A stretch of 64,000 nucleotides of DNA from Acidimicrobiales bacterium mtb01 (GTDB lineage Bacteria; Actinomycetota; Acidimicrobiia; Acidimicrobiales; Ilumatobacteraceae): contig NBNI01000007.1 of assembly GCA_004379135.1 (NCBI GenBank), positions 297,501 to 361,500 of the forward strand, in the 5' to 3' direction. The position numbers and the translations under genes were made by a program. Below are positions 1 to 10,811 of the stretch, piece after piece. The notes under the pieces are model-generated. The model was not told the origin of the DNA, searched no databases, and saw only the letters and a list, made by a program, of their open reading frames with translations. Position 1 is the first letter of the stretch; every line of letters begins with the position of its first letter.

Positions 1-1832
<1,832 letters not shown>

Positions 1833-1890
1833 GGTTAAACAGCTCGTGCTTGCTCTGGAGTTGTCAGGGAGGAATCCCGACGACACAAGA

Positions 1891-2010
1891 TTTCCGGTGG
1901 CCATAGCGACGGTGACACACCCGTTCCCATTCCGAACACGGCAGTTAAGCCCGTCAGCGCCGATGGTACTTGGGGGTAGACCCCCTGGGAGAGTAGGTCG
2001 CTGCCGGAAT
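1891..2010 (+). rRNA. rrf: 5S ribosomal RNA
   Basis: A 5S rRNA of about 120 nt starts 58 bp after the 23S gene. It contains the hallmark CCCGTTCCCATTCCGAAC block near 1919-1936 and the GTTAAGCCCG and GATGGTACTTGGG blocks. The ends CCGGTGG and CTGCCGG pair as the terminal stem. No tRNA lies between 23S and 5S or after 5S. The gene closes the rRNA operon. Confidence 0.96.
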
Positions 2011-2020
2011 TAGTCGAAGC

Positions 2021-2052
2021 AGAACCCCGATCGCGCGAGCGGTCGGGGTTCT
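2021..2052 (+). terminator. Terminator of the rRNA operon
   Basis: A perfect 10-bp stem (AGAACCCCGA pairing with TCGGGGTTCT) encloses a 12-nt loop and lies 10 bp after the 5S gene. There is only a short T-poor tail, as is common in GC-rich actinobacteria. Confidence 0.85.
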
Positions 2053-2131
2053 GTGCTTTCCGGGACGAATTCTCACGCGGCTCTTACCGAATCTTTGGGA
2101 TCGCGAAAACCGGAGTCGGTACGGTCGTCGT

Positions 2132-2620
2132 GTGAACACATTCTTCGGCGTCCCCGCTCACCCTCTGTTCGTCCACCTACCAGTGGTTCTGATCCCGCTC
2201 GGATTCATCGGCGCGATCCTGATGCTCGTCCGCTCGTCGTGGTGGCAACGCTTGCTCTGGCCGACGGTGGTGGTCACCGCCGTCGGAACACTGGGAGCGA
2301 TCCTGGCCGCGAACAGCGGCGAGTCACTCGAAGGGGCCGTGCGCGATCGGGCCGTTCGGGATCTCCTCAGGGATCACACCGAGGCCGGCGACATGGCCCG
2401 CGGTGCGGCCATCTTCTTCTTCGTCGCCCTGCTCGTGGCGGTGTTCGCGCCGCGGTTCGTGAAGGCTTTGGGCGCAAAGAAGTGGTGGAAGCCGGTGGCC
2501 GCGGCGTTGATTCTGATCAGCGGTGCGTATTCGTCGTGGGCCATGTACGACGCGGGGCACAGCGGAGCAAAGTCGGTGTGGCACGACGTGAAGGTCGTGG
2601 GCGAGGGCGACGGCGACTGA
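2132..2620 (+). CDS. DUF2231 family membrane protein
   Basis: A 162-residue integral membrane protein of unknown function. The N-terminal block GVPAHPLFVHLPVVLIPLG (about residues 6-24) is typical of the DUF2231 family. It is followed by four hydrophobic segments at about 13-32, 42-62, 92-110 and 122-141. The start is GTG at 2132; no ribosome-binding site is obvious. The stop codon abuts the stop of the convergent transporter gene (TGATCA at 2618-2623), so the two transcripts converge with no intergenic DNA. The gene is not part of the leftward catabolic operon. Confidence 0.75.
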   Translation: MNTFFGVPAHPLFVHLPVVLIPLGFIGAILMLVRSSWWQRLLWPTVVVTAVGTLGAILAANSGESLEGAVRDRAVRDLLRDHTEAGDMARGAAIFFFVALLVAVFAPRFVKALGAKKWWKPVAAALILISGAYSSWAMYDAGHSGAKSVWHDVKVVGEGDGD

Positions 2621-5248
2621 TCAGCCGGTGTAGCTGGCGACCACGTCGGGGTGGCTGACCACTTCGGCCGGTGTGCCGTTGGCGATCACACGCCCCAGGT
2701 TCATCGCGACCAGTCGATCGCACACGCGGGTGAGAACGGGCAGGTCGTGTTCGATGATCACGATGCCCACTCCGGTGCGCTCGCGCCAGGTCAGCACGCT
2801 GTCGCCGAACTTCTCGCGTTCGGTGCTCGAGAGTCCGGCGGTCGGTTCGTCGAGCAGCACGAGAGTCGGCGACGACGCGAAGGCGCACGTCATCTCGAGC
2901 ACGCGGCGCAGGCCGGTGGGAAGCGACCCGACTTGTACGCCTCGGTATTCCGCGATGCCGAACTCGTCGAGAAGTTGGCGAGCCCGCCTTTCGTCGTGGC
3001 TCGAACCGAGGGCCACCAGCACTGTTTCGAGAACAGTGAGGCTCGGGAACAACTGGGCCGACTGGAACGAGCGCGCGATACCGAGACGGGCTCGGGCGGT
3101 GGGGCCGAGACGTGAGACGTCGCGGCCGCAGAAGATGACACGACCCGACTGCGGACGCGTGAATCCGGAGACGATTTCGAAGAGAGTGGTCTTGCCGGCT
3201 CCGTTGGGGCCGATGAGGCCGACGATTTCGCCGGCATCGACCGTGAGCGACGCGTCCTCGACTGCGGTGATCGATCCGAAGCGGCGGGTGACGGTCTCGA
3301 CGTCGAGCAGTCGACCACTCGGACGATCGGAGCTGAACGGCTCGCGCTCGAGGTGCGTCTCGTGGGCCTCGTCGATCGAAACGGCCGGTCGCATGCGATT
3401 GCGGATGGCGTCGAACAGGCCGGTGATGCCGCGCGGCTGCTGCGTGACGAGGATGAGCCAGATGCCGGCGATACCGGCGCGCGCCTCGGCCGGCGGTGCG
3501 AGGAACAACGGCAGGCCCACCAGATACGCGGCACCGAGCACGGGTCCGATGAGCGAACCGAGACCGCCGATCACGGCCACGGTGACCGCGTCGATGGAGA
3601 GAGCCACCGGGAAGTTGGCCGACGACAACGAGGTGTAGGCGTGCGCGTAGATCGCGCCGCCGATTCCGGCCACGAGTCCGCCGGCGAACGCCAATTGCAA
3701 CTTGGTGGACACGGCCGACACGGCCATGGCGCGGGCGGCGTCCTCGTTGTCGCGGACCGCGACGACGTTGCGCGCGAACGCGGTGCGACGAATCCAGCGC
3801 ACGAGCAGCAGCACGACCACGAGGGCCGCCAACGCGACCCAGTAGTAACCGCGACCCGACGCCAGATCGATTCCGCCGATCGAACCGCTCGGCCGCGATG
3901 GCGACTGCCGTGTTCCGAGCAGCCAGCCTTGGTCGAGAAGGTACGCCGACGTGACAAGTGCGAACGACAGAGTGGCCACGGCCAATTGCGGTCCGCGTAC
4001 ACGGAGCGACGGAATGGCGATGAGAGCGGAAACGGCTCCCGCGATCACGGCTCCGCACACGACGGCGATGGGGAAGGGGATGTCGTCGGCGGCGGCGCGA
4101 ATGGACACCGCACCCGCGAGACCGCCGAGGGCGAACTGCGCGAGTGTGAGTTGTCCACCGAGACCGGTGACGAGGTTGACCGAGATGCCGACGATGGCCA
4201 CGGCGATGACGAGCGTGGCGTTCACCGCATCACTGGCATTGGCGTACATCGGAACCGTGGCCGCCGCGGCGACGGCGATCACCGCGATGGCGACCGACAG
4301 CGGTCGAAGCGGTGCGCGATGCGGGGCGCCGACCTGGGTCCAGGGCTCGGCCGCCTTGCGACCGCGTTGACGCTCGGCCGCCAACGCCAGTGCGACGGCG
4401 GCCAGGATGACGATTTCGATCCAGCCCTTGGCGCCGTCGTTGGTGGTCATGATCTGTTCGACCACTCCGATGGCGAGGGCCACCGCGACCGCGACACCGA
4501 AACTGGAGAAGCGGGCGATGGCGGCGGCGGCGAGCCCGCGCAGGAGCAGTTCGGGTCCGAGCGCCTCGGGGGTCACCACGCCGACGGTGGGGAGGATGAA
4601 CATGGCCGCGACAGCCGACACCGCACCGGCCAGGGCCCACGACCACACCATCATCGTGCGCGGAGGAACTCCGCTCATCGACGCGACATCGGGATTGGCG
4701 GCGGCGCCGCGAATGGCCAGGCCGGTCTTCGACAACCACAGGAACACACCGAGTCCGAGCAGCAGCAGAGGAGCGACGATTCCCTGCGCGGCGTACGGCT
4801 TGGTGATGAGCAGCGAGCCGATGGATCCGGTGGGCATGCCGGCCGGCTGCGGGAACGCTTCACCGCTCAGGCCGTCGGGATTGAGCGCGAGCGACAACAC
4901 GACGAAGAACGTGGAGAGTCCGAGCATCGCCACCATGGGGATGACCTTGGGCGACGACGACAGCGGTTTGACCACCACGACTTCGGTGGCCGCACCGGCA
5001 CCCGCCGACACCAGGACACCCACCGCGAAGGCCAACCAGTACGGGATGCCGTACTGCTGGATGGCCAGCGACATGAACGCGGCACCAAGGAGGCCGATCG
5101 ACGAGTGGGCGAAGTTGATGACGCCGGACGAGCGGTACACGAGGACGAGTCCGGCCGCGAGCAACGCGTAGGTGCTGCCGGTGAAGAGGCCGAGCGCCAC
5201 TCCGCCGGTGGTGATGTCGAAGTCGCCGAGGGCGACCGCCCACATCAT
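2621..5248 (-). CDS. Fused LivH-LivM-LivG branched-chain-type ABC importer
   Basis: An 875-residue protein that joins three usually separate parts of a branched-chain amino acid-type (HAAT) importer. Residues 1-290 are a LivH-like permease (FAHSSIGLLGAAFMSL). Residues about 315-610 are a LivM-like permease (GLGGQLTLAQFALGGLAGA). Residues about 640-875 are a LivG-like ATPase with Walker A GPNGAGKTT and Walker B LVLLDEPTAGL; the signature is the divergent LPTGLRR. The start is ATG at 5248 because it overlaps the upstream stop as ATGA; frame extension further upstream runs into that neighbour. It is the last gene of the leftward operon. With the next gene, which brings LivF, and the binding lipoprotein at 7212-8576, it makes a complete importer. 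The substrate is unknown. Confidence 0.9.
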   Translation of the reverse strand: MMWAVALGDFDITTGGVALGLFTGSTYALLAAGLVLVYRSSGVINFAHSSIGLLGAAFMSLAIQQYGIPYWLAFAVGVLVSAGAGAATEVVVVKPLSSSPKVIPMVAMLGLSTFFVVLSLALNPDGLSGEAFPQPAGMPTGSIGSLLITKPYAAQGIVAPLLLLGLGVFLWLSKTGLAIRGAAANPDVASMSGVPPRTMMVWSWALAGAVSAVAAMFILPTVGVVTPEALGPELLLRGLAAAAIARFSSFGVAVAVALAIGVVEQIMTTNDGAKGWIEIVILAAVALALAAERQRGRKAAEPWTQVGAPHRAPLRPLSVAIAVIAVAAAATVPMYANASDAVNATLVIAVAIVGISVNLVTGLGGQLTLAQFALGGLAGAVSIRAAADDIPFPIAVVCGAVIAGAVSALIAIPSLRVRGPQLAVATLSFALVTSAYLLDQGWLLGTRQSPSRPSGSIGGIDLASGRGYYWVALAALVVVLLLVRWIRRTAFARNVVAVRDNEDAARAMAVSAVSTKLQLAFAGGLVAGIGGAIYAHAYTSLSSANFPVALSIDAVTVAVIGGLGSLIGPVLGAAYLVGLPLFLAPPAEARAGIAGIWLILVTQQPRGITGLFDAIRNRMRPAVSIDEAHETHLEREPFSSDRPSGRLLDVETVTRRFGSITAVEDASLTVDAGEIVGLIGPNGAGKTTLFEIVSGFTRPQSGRVIFCGRDVSRLGPTARARLGIARSFQSAQLFPSLTVLETVLVALGSSHDERRARQLLDEFGIAEYRGVQVGSLPTGLRRVLEMTCAFASSPTLVLLDEPTAGLSSTEREKFGDSVLTWRERTGVGIVIIEHDLPVLTRVCDRLVAMNLGRVIANGTPAEVVSHPDVVASYTG

Positions 5249-7215
5249 GAGGCCGCCTTGTTGGCGAGGACGGAGCTCATGCCGTCGAGATGGATGGCTC
5301 GGATCAAGTCGGGTTGTGCTCGCAACTCGTCGGCCGGGAAGTCGGCCACGATGGCGCCGCGCTCGATGCACACCGCGCGCTGTGCCAGCGACAGGGCGAC
5401 CGCGGTCGACTGCTCGACGATCACCATGGCGACTCCTTCGTCGTTGAGCCGGCGGATCGCTGGACCGAGGTCGGCGATCGCGGCGGGGGAGAGACCCAGC
5501 GTGAGTTCGTCGATGAGCAACAGGCGTGGTCGCAGCATGACCGCGCGCGACAAGGCGAGCATCTGGCGTTCGCCACCCGAGAGGGTTCCGGCCGTCTGCC
5601 GCAGGCGTTCCTTCAACTTCGGGAACGTGTCGAACGCGCGCTCGCGGGCGGCCCGCATCTCGGCGAGCGAAAGAGTGCTGGCGAAGAGGCGCAGGTTGTC
5701 GTCGACCGTGAGCGGTCGGGCGACGGCGGCTTCCGGCGAGATGAGCATGAGTCCGGCACCGGCGCGTCCGGCCGCATCGAGGCCGGCCAGGTCGACACCG
5801 CCGTATTGCACGCGGCCCGACCAGGTGGGATGCAGGCCGGCGATGGCGCGCAGAAGCGTGGTCTTGCCGGCACCGTTCGGTCCGAGGAGTGCGACCACTT
5901 CACCCGGTGCGATCGCCAAGTCGACCGAGAAGAGGACCTGCAACGCGCCGTATCCGGAGTCGAGGCGACGCACGTCGAGCAACGCCTTGTCGCGCGAGCG
6001 AGTGGAGCCGACCGCGCTCACGACCGGTTCGGCCGCCGATTCGAGATCGACGACGGTGAGTCGACGCAGCCGTCGAATCGACTGGTGGAGAACGACGATG
6101 GCGGCGATCGTGAGCCACCACGTGTGATGTCGCGGTTCGGCGATGCCCGACGCGACCAGGCCGAGCGCTGTCCCGAGCAGGACGCGTCCGATCACGCGGC
6201 CGACGGCCACGGCGCGTCCGATCGGCGACGGATCGCACGACACGATGCCACTCGCGAAGACGAAGGCCGCGCCGAGACAGGCCATGGCGATTCCCCATCC
6301 GGTGGCGGCACCCACGAGAGTGTGCGACGTGATGCCGGCCAGAGCCGACAAAGCCCCGATCGCGACGGTCGCGTGCAATGTCTGCACGAGTCGGCTGGTG
6401 GTGTCGGATCGACGTGAATCGATGAGGTGACCGAGTCCTCCGATCACCAAAGCACCGATCGCCCCTCCGACCAGCGTGAGCATCGGGTATCGCGGGCCGA
6501 CGACCGAGTCGCTCCGGATCTGAGCGGCCGCCATGGGCCACAGTCCGATCGCGAGGAACGCGATGAGCCCGATCGGTCGCTTCACGACCTCGGCGACCGG
6601 TCGGCCATCGGCTTCGCGTGCAACGAGGCGCGGGTCGAACGTCGAGGTCACTGCAGTCGTATCGGGCTGGCTCCAGCCGAGGGCGCCGGCGACGATGAGT
6701 GCGACTCCTCCCACGGCGGTCACGACACCCCAGTCGACGACCGGCGACCACGTTCCGTAGGCCAATGCGGCGGCCACACCCACCGAAGCGGATCCGACCG
6801 TCAGGGCCGAACCGACGAACCGCTGTGTCTGCGCGCGTTCGATGGCGACCGCATGAGAGAGAACGGTGGCCGCCGACGACGCGATGAGTGCGAGGACTCC
6901 GAGGGTCACCCAGCGCGGTTCGCCGATGTCGACGAAGCCGAGCGCCAGCGCTCCGGTCGCGAGCGCGACGACCCGCCGCGACCGCGACGCCGCGACCGCG
7001 TTCGCGACTCCGATGCCGACGACCAACGCCAGGGCGATCAGTGCGAGGAAGGGACGAATCGACCGGTTGGCATCGAAGGCGATGATGTCGATCCGAGTGA
7101 GAACGAGCGGAAGCGGAATGGACGCACCGGCGATGGCGAGGAGATCGCACCATTGCGACGGGTCGCGGTACCAGCCGCCGCTGGCCTTCGATTCGGAGTT
7201 GCTCACATCGGTCAC
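5245..7215 (-). CDS. Polytopic membrane domain fused to LivF ABC ATPase
   Basis: A 656-residue protein. About residues 25-400 hold some eleven to twelve hydrophobic helices in two halves split by a hydrophilic loop near 190-220, resembling a major-facilitator-like layout. About residues 425-656 are a LivF-type ABC ATPase: Walker A GPNGAGKTT, signature LSGGERQ, Walker B LLLIDELTLGL. The start is GTG at 7215, overlapping the upstream stop as GTGA, and the stop overlaps the next start as ATGA. It supplies the second ATPase for the importer. The role of the extra membrane domain is unknown; it could be a third permease module or a separate carrier. The ATPase call is secure; the MFS-like label is tentative. 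Confidence 0.85.
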   Translation of the reverse strand: MTDVSNSESKASGGWYRDPSQWCDLLAIAGASIPLPLVLTRIDIIAFDANRSIRPFLALIALALVVGIGVANAVAASRSRRVVALATGALALGFVDIGEPRWVTLGVLALIASSAATVLSHAVAIERAQTQRFVGSALTVGSASVGVAAALAYGTWSPVVDWGVVTAVGGVALIVAGALGWSQPDTTAVTSTFDPRLVAREADGRPVAEVVKRPIGLIAFLAIGLWPMAAAQIRSDSVVGPRYPMLTLVGGAIGALVIGGLGHLIDSRRSDTTSRLVQTLHATVAIGALSALAGITSHTLVGAATGWGIAMACLGAAFVFASGIVSCDPSPIGRAVAVGRVIGRVLLGTALGLVASGIAEPRHHTWWLTIAAIVVLHQSIRRLRRLTVVDLESAAEPVVSAVGSTRSRDKALLDVRRLDSGYGALQVLFSVDLAIAPGEVVALLGPNGAGKTTLLRAIAGLHPTWSGRVQYGGVDLAGLDAAGRAGAGLMLISPEAAVARPLTVDDNLRLFASTLSLAEMRAARERAFDTFPKLKERLRQTAGTLSGGERQMLALSRAVMLRPRLLLIDELTLGLSPAAIADLGPAIRRLNDEGVAMVIVEQSTAVALSLAQRAVCIERGAIVADFPADELRAQPDLIRAIHLDGMSSVLANKAAS

Positions 7216-8576
7216 GACGGGAATCCGACTGTTTCATCGGTGAGGGTGAAGCACAGGCAGGCCGAATCCCAGATCGTGGCGCGGAAACCGGCGACTCCAT
7301 CGAACGAACCGGGCGCGAACGCCGAGGCGTAATTCGACGCGCTCATCCAGGTGGAGCCGAGCGCGGTGAATTGCTCAGCCAGTGCCGCGGCGGTGAGCGC
7401 GCGCCCGCTCAGACCGCGACCGGCTTGCTCGAGCAGTGCGACCGCGTCGCAGTACACGAGGGCTTCGCGCATGTTGGCGCGTTCGGCGAACGTGTGGCCA
7501 GCGGCGGCGAGCACGTCGATGCAGCGCTGCTCGGAGGCGTTGCCGGGGCGCGGGTACTCGGCGTCGGCGATGTCGAAGGCCGGCTGGATGGAGATGCCGA
7601 TCGAGCCGTCGAGTGCCATGGGCATCTCGCGCTTGATGAAGTCGGGATTGTCGAAGGACGTGATGGCGTAACGCGGGAAGTATTCCTGGGGGATCGCGGT
7701 CGTGACGAGGAACGCCAGCAGACGCGAACCGCCCACCACGATCACGCGGTCGATTCCCTGATCCTTGAATTCGAGAACGGCCTGATCCTGACCGGCCTGC
7801 AAGGTCGCGCCGGACGTCGGATCGATCCACTGGATGTCGGTCGGTTCGATTCCGAGCGAGGCGAGGGTCGGGGCGAGGTCTTCTTCGACCACGCGCCGGT
7901 TCTCGGGACTGTCGATGCCGACGATGCCGAGCTTCGCCCCGTCGGCGAAGAACTGGTTGTCGGAGAGGGCGACGGCGAGGCCGCGCAGCAACTTGCCGTA
8001 CTCGGGCATGATCGGTTGCCAGAGGTACGGGGAGAACTCTTCGAGCGTCTTCTGATCGACCGGGAAGAACGTCTGGTCGATCATGAGGGTCTGGCGATTG
8101 GCGTAGCACGGGCGGGCGTTCGACTGCACCTGTCCGTAGAGGACCACTGCGAACACCGGATCGTCCTCGGTGAACGTGCGGCACAACTTCTCCTCGGTGT
8201 CCGGGCTGTCGAGGAGCGCATCGAACACGACGATGACCGGTTCGATCGTGCGACCACTGATTCCGCCCCGCGAGTTCGCGTCGGCGACCAGGGCTTCGAT
8301 CTGACCCTTCACGTCGCCGACTTCGGGAGAGTCGAAGCGCAGCAACTTCTTCAATTGGGTCTGGTCGACGATGATGAAGCCGATCTTCACGGTGGTGTCG
8401 GTGACGCCGGGTCCGGAGAGTTCGCCCGTCGAGTCTCCACCCGACGATGCGGATGATTCGATGGCGGCACTGGCCCGAGCCGCCTCGCGCGCGAGTTCGG
8501 TGCGCTTGGGTCCGCAGGCGCCGAGCACGAGACCGAGCACGGCGACGGCGACGGCCACACGCTTCGTCGTGGTCAC
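7212..8576 (-). CDS. Substrate-binding lipoprotein of HAAT-type ABC importer
   Basis: A 454-residue periplasmic-binding-protein type I lipoprotein. A short basic N-terminus is followed by a hydrophobic stretch and the lipobox LGAC (Cys near residue 21). The fold shows DTTVKIGFIIVD, then the DANSRGGISGRTIEPVIVVFD block typical of Leu/Ile/Val-type receptors. GTG at 8576 is chosen because it overlaps the upstream stop as GTGA and gives a normal signal peptide; an in-frame GTG at 8588 is the alternative. It presumably delivers the ligand to the fused importer encoded downstream. Receptors of this family bind amino acids, amides, urea and aromatic or aliphatic acids, so the ligand cannot be read from sequence. 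Confidence 0.9.
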   Translation of the reverse strand: MTTTKRVAVAVAVLGLVLGACGPKRTELAREAARASAAIESSASSGGDSTGELSGPGVTDTTVKIGFIIVDQTQLKKLLRFDSPEVGDVKGQIEALVADANSRGGISGRTIEPVIVVFDALLDSPDTEEKLCRTFTEDDPVFAVVLYGQVQSNARPCYANRQTLMIDQTFFPVDQKTLEEFSPYLWQPIMPEYGKLLRGLAVALSDNQFFADGAKLGIVGIDSPENRRVVEEDLAPTLASLGIEPTDIQWIDPTSGATLQAGQDQAVLEFKDQGIDRVIVVGGSRLLAFLVTTAIPQEYFPRYAITSFDNPDFIKREMPMALDGSIGISIQPAFDIADAEYPRPGNASEQRCIDVLAAAGHTFAERANMREALVYCDAVALLEQAGRGLSGRALTAAALAEQFTALGSTWMSASNYASAFAPGSFDGVAGFRATIWDSACLCFTLTDETVGFPS

Positions 8577-9571
8577 TTGCGTCCCCACTCGCTCACACGG
8601 GGGTTCTTGGCGAATGCCTCGAGCGGTTTCGTGTCCATTCGCCGCGGATCCTTGGTGAGCGCGGCCTTGGCGAAGGCGATGGTGAGGCCGGCGATCAGAC
8701 AGCGCACTTCGCCGTCGAGAGCCTGCGACTCGGGTGTGGGGTCGGCGTCCAGGAATCCGCGGGCGGTCGTGGTGTCGCCGGGGTGCCCCATCACCATGTG
8801 CGAGCCGCCATCGATGACGACGTAGCGGCTGAGCACGTGCGACGAGACGGCGCGGTCGAAGGTGGCCTTAACCGGATCGTGATCGTCGCCGCCCTTGTAG
8901 CGATCGGCGCTCTGACGAATGACGCCGTCGTCCGAACCCGAGATGAGAAGCACGGGCACGTCGTCGAGAACCGGCAGCACGGTGTCCTTCGGATGTCCGA
9001 GCATGAGAGCGGGCATGGTGTGGGCGCCGTAGGTGATGACGCCGCGCAGTCCGGGGAACCATTCGCGCTTGGCGTTCTCGAGCGCGACCGTTCCGCCGGC
9101 CGAGTGGCCGATGAGGACGAAGCGGCTGGCGTCGATGAGTCCGTTGATGGGTCCTTCGCGCTCGAGTCGATGCAATGCGCCGAGAACGGGAGCGATCGCG
9201 GTGGCGCTCGGCCGCGTTCCGTAGGTGTCGGGAGCCACCGCGGTGATGTCGAGGCCCGGTGAAAGAGCCAGATTGCCGGGCATCAATTCGTCGACGAAGT
9301 CGAAGGTGATGGTGGCGATGCCCTCGGTCGCGAGGGACACGGCGAGCCAGCGGTACTGATCGGATCCGACGTTGATGCCGGGCATGATGATCGCGAGCGG
9401 CCAGGGTGCCTGGTCGGTGCGCGCGGGCAGCAGGCCCGAGAGGCGCTCGGCGTCGGAGCCGGTGTACTCGGCCGGATAGTGGAGCCGGAAGTGCACGGTG
9501 TCGTGCGGCGCGCGGGCCTGATGGATCTTGGCGGCTCCGTGCAACGCGCGAATGAGAGGTTTGCTGCTCAC
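8573..9571 (-). CDS. Alpha/beta hydrolase, chlorophyllase/dienelactone-hydrolase-like
   Basis: A 332-residue alpha/beta hydrolase. It shows the order WPLAIIMPGINVGSDQYRWL (oxyanion strand and loop), GHSAGG nucleophile elbow near residue 165, LLISGSDDGV (acid) and DGGSHMVMG (histidine). The layout, with a glycine-rich strand followed by a Y..LA..LA..G segment, resembles chlorophyllase and polyester-type esterases; that resemblance is by eye and weak. GTG at 9571 overlaps the upstream stop as GTGA. No export signal is seen, so it is probably cytoplasmic. In the operon it lies between a small membrane protein and the binding protein, which suggests it hydrolyses an ester in the imported compound or a derivative. 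Confidence 0.75.
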   Translation of the reverse strand: MSSKPLIRALHGAAKIHQARAPHDTVHFRLHYPAEYTGSDAERLSGLLPARTDQAPWPLAIIMPGINVGSDQYRWLAVSLATEGIATITFDFVDELMPGNLALSPGLDITAVAPDTYGTRPSATAIAPVLGALHRLEREGPINGLIDASRFVLIGHSAGGTVALENAKREWFPGLRGVITYGAHTMPALMLGHPKDTVLPVLDDVPVLLISGSDDGVIRQSADRYKGGDDHDPVKATFDRAVSSHVLSRYVVIDGGSHMVMGHPGDTTTARGFLDADPTPESQALDGEVRCLIAGLTIAFAKAALTKDPRRMDTKPLEAFAKNPRVSEWGRK

Positions 9572-9840
9572 GAGGCGGCACTTCCCGATGCGATGCGCGA
9601 GCGGATCGATTCGATGCGCCGGCGGCGCTGCTTCTCGCGGCGGACGAGCAGCCAGATGACGAACGCGCCGATCGCGCTGACGACGGCCGAGACCACGCCG
9701 GTGGACTGGTCGCGCAACCACGACGTAACGGGATCGAAGACCTCCTCGGCCATGAGGCCGGTCACGTACGTGAGGAAGCCGATCAACGGGCCGAGCCAGA
9801 CGTAGCGTGAAACACCGCGGCGGTCTGCTGTTCCCGACAT
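9568..9840 (-). CDS. Small two-helix membrane protein, unknown function
   Basis: A 90-residue protein with two hydrophobic helices, about residues 13-31 (YVWLGPLIGFLTYVTGLMA) and 48-66 (VVSAVVSAIGAFVIWLLVR), followed by a strongly basic tail (RREKQRRRR). ATG at 9840 has a good ribosome-binding site (AGAGGGG). I do not recognise a family. Its stop overlaps the hydrolase start, so it is co-translated with the transport operon and may be an accessory of the importer. That role is inference. Confidence 0.7.
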   Translation of the reverse strand: MSGTADRRGVSRYVWLGPLIGFLTYVTGLMAEEVFDPVTSWLRDQSTGVVSAVVSAIGAFVIWLLVRREKQRRRRIESIRSRIASGSAAS

Positions 9841-9874
9841 CGTCCCCTCTTTCGTGTCGCAGGTGGTTGAGCGT

Positions 9875-10768
9875 TTATTGGTAGAGCGGATCGGGCATCG
9901 GCCCGACGGAGCGAGAACGAACGGGCTGCACGATCGTGGGGGCGACCGTGTGCTTCAGTTCGGGGCCCCAGTTGACGGCGTTGCCCTTCATCTCGATGGA
10001 TGCCTCGGTCGTGTACCAGTCGACGAGATCGCCGTCGCAGCGCAGCAACCATGTGCAGCCCACTTCCTCGGCCGCGGTGAAGTCGCCGTGTCGAACGAGC
10101 GCGGGGCGGAAGAAGTAGGTGCCGGGCCACATCCTGCCGAAGTTGTAGTCGAAGCCACCTTCGAGGCAATACGCCTCCTCGTACACCGGATGGTGGGCGA
10201 GTGGGTGTTCGCGCCAGCCCGGCTTGGCCTTGATGAGGCGCGTGTAGAAGCCGGTCGTCGCGTCGCGGTGGAGCATCTTGATGAACAAACCGGGAACCGG
10301 CGTACCGCCGAGGTCGAAGCGCATCGGACTGCCGATCTCGACCGGCAGCCATTCCTCTTCGGCACTGTGATGGATGACGAGAACCTGGTCGTCGCGAACT
10401 CCGGCGCGATCGGTCGACGCGAGATCGAAGCCCCAATCGCCGTATTCGCGGAAGAACAGGATCTCGGTGCCGGCCTTCACCGAGATGGGCGGCGTCAGAA
10501 CTCCGGTGGGGGCCATCCAGTAGCCACCCGGACCCAGGCGCTCGTTGCCGATGCTCATTTCACCGGACAACACGAACCATTCGGTTTCGGCGTGATGGAC
10601 TCCGGCCGGGCGGTGCCAATCGGTCACGAACTGGACCTTGGCCGACAGCGAACCGTCTTCTTCGTCGTAGGCGAGGTTGCGCTGGCGAGCGGTTCCTTCG
10701 GCATGGACGAACTCGCCCATGTGCCAGATGTAGTCGCGTTCGTCGACGATTTCGACGTGCGGTCGCAT
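9875..10768 (-). CDS. Two-domain cupin (bicupin) protein
   Basis: A 297-residue protein with two cupin barrels. The first has HHAETEWFVLSGEMSIG near residues 58-74, with the HxxxxE...G pattern of a metal site. The second has HHPVYEEAYCLEGGFDYNFG near 192-211, also with histidine and glutamate ligands. Bicupins include dioxygenases, isomerases and decarboxylases, so the reaction is open. ATG at 10768 has a strong ribosome-binding site (GGAGGAGGG). It is the first gene of the leftward operon and lies 30 bp from the operator at 10798-10810. First position in a regulated catabolic operon suggests a metal-dependent enzyme acting on the imported compound. Confidence 0.8.
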   Translation of the reverse strand: MRPHVEIVDERDYIWHMGEFVHAEGTARQRNLAYDEEDGSLSAKVQFVTDWHRPAGVHHAETEWFVLSGEMSIGNERLGPGGYWMAPTGVLTPPISVKAGTEILFFREYGDWGFDLASTDRAGVRDDQVLVIHHSAEEEWLPVEIGSPMRFDLGGTPVPGLFIKMLHRDATTGFYTRLIKAKPGWREHPLAHHPVYEEAYCLEGGFDYNFGRMWPGTYFFRPALVRHGDFTAAEEVGCTWLLRCDGDLVDWYTTEASIEMKGNAVNWGPELKHTVAPTIVQPVRSRSVGPMPDPLYQ

Positions 10769-10797
10769 GGTCCCTCCTCCGTGCGGTTACAGGTTTC

Positions 10798-10810
10798 GGA
10801 ACGCCGTTCC
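10798..10810 (-). promoter_or_regulatory. IclR-type operator A, upstream of the bicupin operon
   Basis: A perfect palindromic core GGAAC-GCC-GTTCC, extended by TTTC and GTTA flanks. It overlaps the 3' end of the iclR gene and sits 30 bp before the bicupin start. A -10-like TATGCT (minus strand, 10821-10826) lies 10 nt before it, so the operator would cover the transcription start. The same core recurs at four other promoters in the window. Confidence 0.75.
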
Positions 10811-10811
10811 G

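Noticed and set aside
3353-6127. A long open frame on the plus strand opposite the importer genes
   Set aside because: Composition is typical of a codon-bias shadow (Arg, Gly, Asp, His), while the minus strand gives clear ABC motifs.
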